Shown here one piece after another: positions 1 through 5,534 of a stretch of DNA of 6,769 bases. Origin of the DNA: Candidatus Dormiibacterota bacterium (GTDB taxonomy: Bacteria > Chloroflexota > Dormibacteria > Aeolococcales > Aeolococcaceae); NCBI GenBank assembly GCA_019236085.1, contig JAFAJR010000190.1:1-6769 (forward strand). The letters run 5' to 3'. The position numbers were made by a program, and so were the translations under genes. Position 1 is the stretch's first letter. Every line of letters starts with the position of its first letter. The notes under the pieces were generated by a model. It was not told the DNA's origin. It worked only from the letters and a program-made list of their open reading frames with translations, and did no database searches.

Positions 1-141
1 GAGAGTCCGGACCCCGTGCCCGGCCAGCGTCTGCGCCAGCAGCGCACCGCCGCGGGGAAGGTCGTCGTCAGCCCTCGCCGCGCCTGCGTCGGTGAGCATG
101 TCGGGCATGGCGGCGAGTGTATCGAGGCCGCTGAACGTCAC
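1..141 (-). CDS. Partial N-terminus of a probable thiamine-diphosphate-dependent enzyme, acetolactate-synthase-like
   Basis: The minus strand is open from a GTG at 141-139 to the left edge, giving 47 codons, and the gene continues outside the window. The last visible residues read RGGALLAQTLAGHGVRTL. This matches the usual start of the N-terminal TPP-binding domain of acetolactate synthase, benzoylformate decarboxylase and relatives, where a Gly-Gly or Gly-Ala, a Leu-Ala helix and a Gly-Val-x-Thr-(Val/Leu)-Phe strand follow one another. Only this segment can be judged; the Gly-x-Pro-Gly loop and the catalytic Glu would lie off the edge. The start is uncertain: GTG at 141, ATG at 108 and ATG at 99 are all in frame and none has a good Shine-Dalgarno. 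The Asp/Ala-rich residues before the motif would suit a short N-terminal extension. The gene is divergent from the flippase, so the promoters of both must sit in a very short space. The family is inferred from one motif, and the substrate cannot be said. Confidence 0.45.
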   Translation of the reverse strand, partial: MTFSGLDTLAAMPDMLTDAGAARADDDLPRGGALLAQTLAGHGVRTL

Positions 142-167
142 CGCTCGGAGCCGTCCCGCGTTACAAC

Positions 168-1658
168 GTGCCGACGATGACAGTGGTCGACGATTCCGCG
201 ACGGCTGCGGCGCAGCAACGCCCGGCCGGCATGGGCATGCGGGCGCTGCGCAACACGGGGATGCTGCTGTTGACCCGGGTGGTGTCGCGCATCCTGGCGC
301 TGATTGCCGTCATCACCATCGGCAACGCGCTGGGCGACACGGCGTTCGGCCAGATGCAGACAGCGGTGACCTACGTCGGTCTTGTGGGCACCGTCACCGA
401 CCTCGGGCTGTCAGCCCTCTACGTCCGCGAAGGAGCGCGCAACGTCGCGTCGCTCGGCAGGTTCTGGAACAACGTGGCGTCGCTGAAGCTGATGCTGAGC
501 GTGCTCAGCATCCCGCCGCTGTTCGCGCTGCTGTGGGTCGCCGGCATCCAGCCGTTGCTGCTGCCGGCGTTCGCCCTGTCGCTGCTGTCCGGTTACCAGC
601 TGCTGCTGCGCAACTCGCTGTACGCCATGCAGCAGCTTGGCTTCGAGATCATCGAGATCGTTCCCGAGACTCTCATCGTGCTGGGCATGGCGATCGCCGG
701 CGCCAAGCTGCACATGGGAGCGGCGTACTTCCTCTGGACGTACACCGCTAGCTACTTCTTCGCCTGTGCCTACTTCTCGATAGTCCTGTGGCGCAAGGGC
801 GTCCTGCAACCACGTTTCCGCATCGAGATGCCGCTGCTGCGGCCCTGGGTCCGCGCAGCCGTGCCGCTGGGGATCACCTTCGTGATCACCACCGTGTATT
901 TCAAGATCGACGTGCCCATCCTGCAGCGCTTCCGGCCCTACAGCGAGGTCGGCGCGTACACCTTCGCCTACAAGCCGTTCGAGGCGCTGCTGTTCATCCC
1001 GTTCTCGCTTCGCGGCGTGGTGTTCCCGCTGCTGTCCGTCTATCACCGGCGTGCTCCCGACAGGGTGCTGCCGCTGTCTGAGAAGTTCTTCAAGGCGCTC
1101 GTGCTGCTCGGCTGGCCCATCACAGTCGGCGTGTTCATGCTCGCGCCGCAATTCAACTCGCTGCTCCAGCTGTTCCCCACATCCGAGCCGGCGCTGCGCA
1201 TCCTGGCGCTGGCGATCGTCTTCATGTTCGCTGACAACACCTTCGCGGCGACGCTCAACGCCATCGACAAGCAGAACGTGTTCGCGCTCGTAGCGCTGGT
1301 GGGACTTGTGGTCAATGTCGGCGTGAACCTGGTGGTGATTCCGAGGTACGGCTACATCGGCGCCAGCTGGGCTGTGGTGGTGACCGAGGCGGCGCTGGTG
1401 ATCGTGGGTTGGTTCGTGCTGCGCGCCCAGCTCGGCACCCTGCGCGTCGTGCACGCTGCCTGGAAGGCGGTCGCCGCCGGGGCGGTGATGGGCGTATTCC
1501 TCTACTTCGTGCAGCCCCAGGGCCGCCTCGCCCTGTTCGGCGTGGTCGCCGGCGCAGCAGCCATATACTTCGCGGCCCTGGCACTCCTGCGGGTGGCCGA
1601 CGCAGAGGAGCGCGCGCTGATCCGGTCGGCGCTGCGCCCCGGCCGCCGCACCTCCTGA
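168..1658 (+). CDS. Polysaccharide/oligosaccharide flippase, Wzx/PST type (MOP superfamily)
   Basis: This is a 496-residue polytopic inner-membrane protein, a normal length for flippases that move lipid-linked oligosaccharide or teichoic-type units across the membrane. After a polar N-tail of about 25 residues come repeated hydrophobic stretches, about 12 to 14 probable helices, to about residue 475, then a basic C-tail. Family features are the opening R-x-x-x-N-T-G-M segment followed by a hydrophobic helix, the central FKIDVPIL...VGAYTFAYK region (around 245-268; Lys246 and Asp248 sit within a membrane helix) and the RYGYIGASWA segment near 393-402. The start is either GTG at 168 or ATG three codons later at 177; no clear ribosome site lies before either, so the choice is open. 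No glycosyltransferase, polymerase or ligase gene is in view, so the cargo is unknown. A MATE or MurJ-like transporter, from the same superfamily, is the main alternative, but the sequence looks closer to the Wzx branch. Confidence 0.85.
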   Translation: MPTMTVVDDSATAAAQQRPAGMGMRALRNTGMLLLTRVVSRILALIAVITIGNALGDTAFGQMQTAVTYVGLVGTVTDLGLSALYVREGARNVASLGRFWNNVASLKLMLSVLSIPPLFALLWVAGIQPLLLPAFALSLLSGYQLLLRNSLYAMQQLGFEIIEIVPETLIVLGMAIAGAKLHMGAAYFLWTYTASYFFACAYFSIVLWRKGVLQPRFRIEMPLLRPWVRAAVPLGITFVITTVYFKIDVPILQRFRPYSEVGAYTFAYKPFEALLFIPFSLRGVVFPLLSVYHRRAPDRVLPLSEKFFKALVLLGWPITVGVFMLAPQFNSLLQLFPTSEPALRILALAIVFMFADNTFAATLNAIDKQNVFALVALVGLVVNVGVNLVVIPRYGYIGASWAVVVTEAALVIVGWFVLRAQLGTLRVVHAAWKAVAAGAVMGVFLYFVQPQGRLALFGVVAGAAAIYFAALALLRVADAEERALIRSALRPGRRTS

Positions 1659-1748
1659 TCGCACCCGACGGCTCAGTTGCGCCGTTCGGGGCAAACCGCG
1701 CATACTTCGCGCGCTTTCGGGTTGGCCTCGATTGGGGGTGTCTGTGCC
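1659..1748 (+). promoter_or_regulatory. Intergenic stretch with a weak hairpin and a candidate promoter for the S53 peptidase
   Basis: Nothing in this stretch looks coding. A 6-bp stem (1667-1672 with 1681-1686, one G-T pair, 8-base loop) starts 8 bases after the flippase stop but has no T-run, so it is at best a weak terminator. A possible sigma-70-like promoter is TTGCGC at 1677-1682 and CATACT at 1701-1706, 18 bases apart, with three of six and four of six consensus positions. The -35 overlaps the hairpin, so both readings cannot be strong. In GC-rich bacteria such matches are common by chance. Confidence 0.25.
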
Positions 1749-1814
1749 ATGAGGCGATTGGCGATGGAGTTTCGCGGCGTCTTCACGCGCCGCAATGCAG
1801 GAGGAAAGGTATGA
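1749..1814 (+). CDS. Possible 21-codon leader ORF overlapping the peptidase start
   Basis: ATG at 1749 opens a frame of 21 codons that ends in TGA at 1812-1814. This TGA overlaps the ATG of the peptidase gene (1811-1813) as ATGA. The peptide is basic (five Arg, one Lys), begins MRRLAMEF and ends NAGGKV. A G-run at 1734-1738 lies ten bases before the ATG and could act as a weak ribosome site. The peptidase Shine-Dalgarno lies inside the ORF, and so does a 6-bp hairpin (1774-1779 with 1788-1793). A stop-start overlap like this is typical of translational coupling, but so short an ORF could arise by chance. I do not recognise the peptide. Confidence 0.3.
   Translation: MRRLAMEFRGVFTRRNAGGKV
1799..1804 (+). 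promoter_or_regulatory. Strong Shine-Dalgarno that fixes the S53 peptidase start
   Basis: AGGAGG at 1799-1804 sits 6 bases before the ATG at 1811, which is ideal spacing. The open frame runs much further upstream into the flippase gene, but this site, together with the signal peptide that begins at once, sets the true start at 1811. It is the only textbook ribosome site in the window, which suggests high expression of the peptidase. Confidence 0.85.
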
Positions 1815-3880
1815 CCAGGGTTCGATCGTGGGCAGCGCTCGGCGGGGCGGCACTAGCCGTGTCCACCGTGGTCGCCGCCGGCTCGCTGCCGGCGTCGGCA
1901 GCGTCAGCCCGTTCGCAACTGGCGGGATCGCTGGCGCCCAGCGCCGAGCGCGGCCAGCGCCAGGGCTCGGTGTCGTCGGCGAGCTCGGTGAGCTTCGACC
2001 TCGTGCTCAACCTGCGCGACGCGGCCGGCGCCGCGGCGGAGGCACGTGCGGTGTCGGATCCCAGCTCGGCGTCGTATCACCACTATCTGAGCGACGCTCA
2101 GTGGACAGCTGCATACGCTCCCTCCGCGGCGAGCGTGAGTGCGGCCACCAGCTGGCTCCGATCTGAGGGCTTCAGCGTCACCGGCACTCCGTCCGACCGG
2201 CTCTTCGTCTCGGCAAAGGGCACAGCGCAGCAGGTCGAGGCAGCCTTCGGCACAACCCTGGGGACGTACAAGGTCTCCGGGCAGTCGCTGCGGCTGGCCG
2301 ACTCCGCGCTGTCGATCCCGGCGTCGCTGAGCGGCATCGTCGCCGGCGTGTCGGGCGTCAACCAGGAGGTTGCCGCCCCGGCGCTGACCGAGATGGGCTC
2401 CCCGGTGACCGCACCGAGCGCGACCCCCGGCCAGGAGCCGCCGCCTCCCACCGGCTTCCGCAATCCCAAGCCGTGCTCGTCGTACTGGGGCCAGAAGATC
2501 GACACGACGGACAGCCCTTCGCTGTACGCGCCGTTCACCAGCCCCCTGCCGTACGACATCTGCGGGTACAAGCCGGGCCAGCTGCGTGGCGCTTACAACA
2601 TCCACGTCTCCAGCAACAACGGCAGCGGTGTGACCCTGGCGATCGTCGACGCGTACGACTCGCCGACCATCCTCGCCGACGCCCAGAAGTACTTCTCGTT
2701 GAATGACCCATCGCACCCGCTGCTGAGCTCACAGTTCATCGACATGCCGCCGGCCTCGCCTGACGATGTCTCGCTGTGCGCAGGCAGCGGCTGGTTCGCC
2801 GAGCAAGCGCTGGACGTCGAGTCCTCGCACGCCATGGCGCCTGGGGCCACCATCGAGTTCGTCGGCGCCCAGGACTGCCTCGACAGCAGCCTCCTGACGG
2901 CGCTGACCACGGCGATCACCAGCGGTGCCTCGGTGGTGAGCGATTCGTGGGGCGACACGCTCGGTGACCTCTTCACCGATGCAGCGACCCGCACCGCGTT
3001 CGACAACACCTTCCTGCTCGCGGACGGAACCGGGGTGAGTGTGCTCTTCTCCAGCGGCGACTTCGGCGACAACTTCGCCATCTCGGGTCTCACCGCGCCG
3101 GACTACCCGGCGTCGAGCCCGTACATCACCGCGGTCGGCGGCACCTCGCTCGAGATCAACAACGACAAGCAGCGCGCCGCGGAATACGGCTGGTCGACGG
3201 CCAAGCAGCTGCTGTGCGGCCCCGTGTCCACCACGAACTGCGGCAGCGCCACAACTCCTGAGGGCGCGCTTGCCTTCCAGGCCGGTGGCGGCGGTGGCAC
3301 CAGCTACCAGTACCCAGAGCCCTACTACCAGTCCTCCGTCGTGCCCTTCCCGCTGGCGGCGCGCAACGCGCTGGTAACAGGCATCCTTAACCGCGTCGAG
3401 CCGGACATCTCGATGGACGCCGACGCGCAAACGGGCATGCTGATCGGGCTGACCCAGACCTTCAACAATGGCGTGTACTACGACCAGTTCAAGGAAGGTG
3501 GCACGAGCCTCGCCTCGCCTCTGCTCGCGGGTGTCATCGCCGACACCGACGCGGCGGCAGGCGTCCCGCTCGGCTTCCTGAACCCCACGCTGTATAAGGC
3601 CTATGCCGAGTACCCCAAGGCGTTCAACGACATCGTGTCGCAGGCGAACCCGCTGTCAACTGCGACGATCCGGGTCGACTACGCCAACACGATGAACAAC
3701 AGCGCCGGCTACAACATCAGCCTGCGCCAGATCACCTACGAGGGGCTCGAGAAGTACTGTGACCTCACAGGCAGCTGCATCCTGCGGGATGTCGCGCTGA
3801 CCACGGCACCGGGCTTCGACTCCATGACCGGATTGGGGTCCATCGGATCCGAATTCATCGAGGAACTGTCGAAGTTCTGA
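1811..3880 (+). CDS. Secreted S53 family serine-carboxyl peptidase precursor (sedolisin/kumamolisin type)
   Basis: This is a 689-residue exported endopeptidase precursor. Characterised family members are acid-active and self-process by removing the propeptide. Residues 1 to about 30 are a Sec signal peptide (Arg near the N-terminus, Ala/Leu/Val core, ASA cleavage sites at 28-30 or 31-33). Residues about 58-186 are the pro-kumamolisin activation domain. A Pro-rich linker (GQEPPPPTG) follows, then the catalytic domain from about 255. The tetrad is visible: Glu331 and Asp335 in EQALDVE, the oxyanion Asp417 in SSGDFG, and Ser566 in GGTSLASP, where most relatives have Ser-Gly-Thr-Ser. Other family marks are AGGGGGTSYQYPEPYYQ and EPDISMDADAQTG. 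The C-terminal calcium site is represented by Asp607-Ile608 and GFD ending at Asp670, but these are 63 residues apart, with an insertion carrying a Cys pair. Eight cysteines remain in the proprotein and could form disulfides outside the cell. Possible regulation by the leader ORF is noted separately. Confidence 0.95.
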   Translation: MTRVRSWAALGGAALAVSTVVAAGSLPASAASARSQLAGSLAPSAERGQRQGSVSSASSVSFDLVLNLRDAAGAAAEARAVSDPSSASYHHYLSDAQWTAAYAPSAASVSAATSWLRSEGFSVTGTPSDRLFVSAKGTAQQVEAAFGTTLGTYKVSGQSLRLADSALSIPASLSGIVAGVSGVNQEVAAPALTEMGSPVTAPSATPGQEPPPPTGFRNPKPCSSYWGQKIDTTDSPSLYAPFTSPLPYDICGYKPGQLRGAYNIHVSSNNGSGVTLAIVDAYDSPTILADAQKYFSLNDPSHPLLSSQFIDMPPASPDDVSLCAGSGWFAEQALDVESSHAMAPGATIEFVGAQDCLDSSLLTALTTAITSGASVVSDSWGDTLGDLFTDAATRTAFDNTFLLADGTGVSVLFSSGDFGDNFAISGLTAPDYPASSPYITAVGGTSLEINNDKQRAAEYGWSTAKQLLCGPVSTTNCGSATTPEGALAFQAGGGGGTSYQYPEPYYQSSVVPFPLAARNALVTGILNRVEPDISMDADAQTGMLIGLTQTFNNGVYYDQFKEGGTSLASPLLAGVIADTDAAAGVPLGFLNPTLYKAYAEYPKAFNDIVSQANPLSTATIRVDYANTMNNSAGYNISLRQITYEGLEKYCDLTGSCILRDVALTTAPGFDSMTGLGSIGSEFIEELSKF

Positions 3881-3889
3881 GGAGCGTCG

Positions 3890-5509
3890 TCAGGACCTGA
3901 CGGGAAGGGCGCCGGGAGACCGGCGCCCTTCTTCGTGTCTGCCACGAAGCTGCACGTCGGTGTCCTCCAGCACAGCCATCGCGGCGTTGCGGCCGTTGGC
4001 GGCGATGACACTGCCCCCGGGATGGGTGCACGCGCCGCAGAGGTACAGGCCGTCGATAGGAGTGCGCGGCGCAAACCGCTGTTGCCACATCTGCTCCGGC
4101 AGGCACTCGCCTTGAAAGATGTGGCCTCCACGGAGCCCGACATTGCGTTCGATGTCCGGTGGGGCCAGCACCTGCCGCTCCACGATGCAGTCGACGACGT
4201 CGGGTGCGAAGCGGGCGATCTCTCGCAGCGCGGCGTCGGCGACCGCGTCACGCCGCTGCTCCCAGCTGCCGTTTGCCAGAGTGTAGGGCGCGTACTGGGC
4301 GAACACGCTCATGGTGTGGCTGCCCTGCGGTGCTACCGACGCGTCGTAGGCGGTGTGGAAGTACAACTCAGCCCAGCGCACCGCCGGCTGGCCTCGCCGA
4401 CTCGTGGCATACGCGTCCTGGGTCGCGTCAATGCTGGTGGCGATGGTCACCATCGCTCGGTGCGGATCGGTGTCACCGTGGGCGGCTGCGAAATGAGGAA
4501 GGCGGCGCAGTGCGCAGTTGATCTTGAGCACCGGCCCCTCCATGCGCCAGGCGGCGACGCGCGCGGCGAAGCCGGCCGGCGCCGAGCTGTCGCACAGCGA
4601 AAGCGTCGTGGCCGGGTCGGCGTTGCTCACCACGCTGGCGGCGGTGACACGCTGACCGGACTCCAGGGTGACGCCGTCGCCGTCGATGCGCGCCACCGGT
4701 GCATCAAGCACGATGACGGCACCGGCAGCACGGGCGGCGCGCAGCAGCGCGACTGACACCATGCCCATGCCGCCCTGCACGAAACCCCAGGCGCCAGGCC
4801 TGCCTTCGAGCGTTCCCATGCTGTGCATTGCATGCACCGCGGCGGTGCCCGGGTCACGCGGTCCGGCCCAGGTGCCGATCAACCCCTGGCCGTGCAGCGC
4901 GGTGCGCATGCGCTCGTCGCTGACATGGCGCTCGACCACCGAGGCGATCGGCTCGTCGAACAGCACCTCGATCAGCTCTGCATCGTTGCCGAGCAATGCT
5001 TCGATCTCGCTGCGCGACGGCGCCACACCCAGCCACGTGTCGCGCTCGCCTGAGCGCAACGCTGAGCGGATGCGGGCGAAGAGCTGCTCGTAGCGCAGGT
5101 ATCCCTCGACGTCGCCCGGGGCGATGGCGGTGACGCTGCGCCGGTTGCGCTCGCTCGAATCCCACAGCGTCAACGAGGTGCCGTCATCGAATGGGCACCA
5201 GAGATGCGGGTCGACGGTGTGCACCGCGTACCCGTGGGAGCGGAGCTGCAGCTCGTCGACGACCCGAGGGTGCAGCAGGCCGACCAGGTACGCGCAGGGG
5301 CTCATCACGAAGCGTTGATCGCTGAAGGGATGCTCCAGGGTGCAGGCCCCGCCGGCCCTCGACCTGGCCTCCAGCACGACGACGCGGAGACCGGCACCGG
5401 CCAGGTACGCCGCGCAGGTAAGGCCGTTGTGGCCGGCTCCGACCACAACAGCATCCCACCGCTGCGTGATGATGTCGGCCAGCCTTGCCGACTCGTGCAG
5501 CTCGTCCAT
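3890..5509 (-). CDS. FAD-dependent oxidoreductase, phytoene-desaturase/PYROXD2-like
   Basis: This is a 539-residue protein with an N-terminal Rossmann fold for FAD: DAVVVGAGHNGL (Gly24, Gly26, Gly29) is followed by VVVLEAR, where Glu47 would bind the adenosine ribose, then AGGACT. The C-terminal FAD motif CGACTHPGGSVIAANGRNAA starts at Cys491. The order and the length suit the phytoene desaturase-like group of amine-oxidase-type flavoproteins. Many members have no known substrate, so carotenoid chemistry is possible but not shown; no phytoene synthase or other carotenoid gene is nearby. The frame stays open upstream to 5695, but that part overlaps the transpeptidase gene and has low-complexity Ser/Arg content, so ATG at 5509 was chosen; GTG at 5518 is a close alternative. 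No good ribosome site precedes either. The start lies 25 bases after the transpeptidase stop, suggesting co-transcription. The last codons form part of the shared terminator hairpin. No signal peptide is seen, so it is probably cytoplasmic or membrane-associated. Confidence 0.85.
   Translation of the reverse strand: MDELHESARLADIITQRWDAVVVGAGHNGLTCAAYLAGAGLRVVVLEARSRAGGACTLEHPFSDQRFVMSPCAYLVGLLHPRVVDELQLRSHGYAVHTVDPHLWCPFDDGTSLTLWDSSERNRRSVTAIAPGDVEGYLRYEQLFARIRSALRSGERDTWLGVAPSRSEIEALLGNDAELIEVLFDEPIASVVERHVSDERMRTALHGQGLIGTWAGPRDPGTAAVHAMHSMGTLEGRPGAWGFVQGGMGMVSVALLRAARAAGAVIVLDAPVARIDGDGVTLESGQRVTAASVVSNADPATTLSLCDSSAPAGFAARVAAWRMEGPVLKINCALRRLPHFAAAHGDTDPHRAMVTIATSIDATQDAYATSRRGQPAVRWAELYFHTAYDASVAPQGSHTMSVFAQYAPYTLANGSWEQRRDAVADAALREIARFAPDVVDCIVERQVLAPPDIERNVGLRGGHIFQGECLPEQMWQQRFAPRTPIDGLYLCGACTHPGGSVIAANGRNAAMAVLEDTDVQLRGRHEEGRRSPGALPVRS
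3904..3931. terminator. Bidirectional hairpin terminator between convergent genes
   Basis: A perfect 11-bp inverted repeat (3905-3915 with 3920-3930) closes a GAGA loop, and a G-C pair at 3904/3931 makes it 12 bp. It begins 23 bases after the peptidase stop and lies inside the last codons of the oppositely oriented oxidoreductase gene. There is no long T-run on either side, as is common for hairpin terminators in high-GC genomes. Its place at a convergent junction supports a role in ending plus-strand transcription, and perhaps minus-strand transcription too. Confidence 0.75.
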
Positions 5510-5534
5510 GCGCTGCACAGCGTACGCCGCGGAG

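Noticed and set aside
1697..1711. Short CGCG/CGCG inverted repeat around the CATACT box
   Set aside because: Only four base pairs of simple alternating C and G, expected by chance at this base composition; not convincing as an operator.
1409..1810. 134-codon N-terminal extension of the peptidase frame
   Set aside because: It overlaps the flippase 3' end, has Arg/Gly/Pro-rich frame-shadow composition, and the strong Shine-Dalgarno plus signal peptide mark 1811 as the start.
411..1853. 480-codon open frame on the minus strand, antisense to the flippase
   Set aside because: Its translation is rich in His, Gln, Arg and Glu with no hydrophobic core or motif, which is the usual product of reading a high-GC membrane-protein gene backwards. 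The plus-strand flippase fully explains the region.
1904..2716. 270-codon open frame on the minus strand within the peptidase gene
   Set aside because: Arg/Ala/Val-rich shadow translation with no recognisable domain; the sense strand encodes the propeptide and the start of the catalytic domain with clear family motifs.
2729..3430. 233-codon open frame on the minus strand within the peptidase gene
   Set aside because: Low-complexity Arg/Gly/Val composition typical of antisense GC-rich frames; it lies over the sense-strand catalytic residues.
3935..4756. 273-codon open frame on the plus strand antisense to the oxidoreductase
   Set aside because: No motif or plausible hydrophobic pattern. The minus frame carries both FAD motifs and a full-length family protein.
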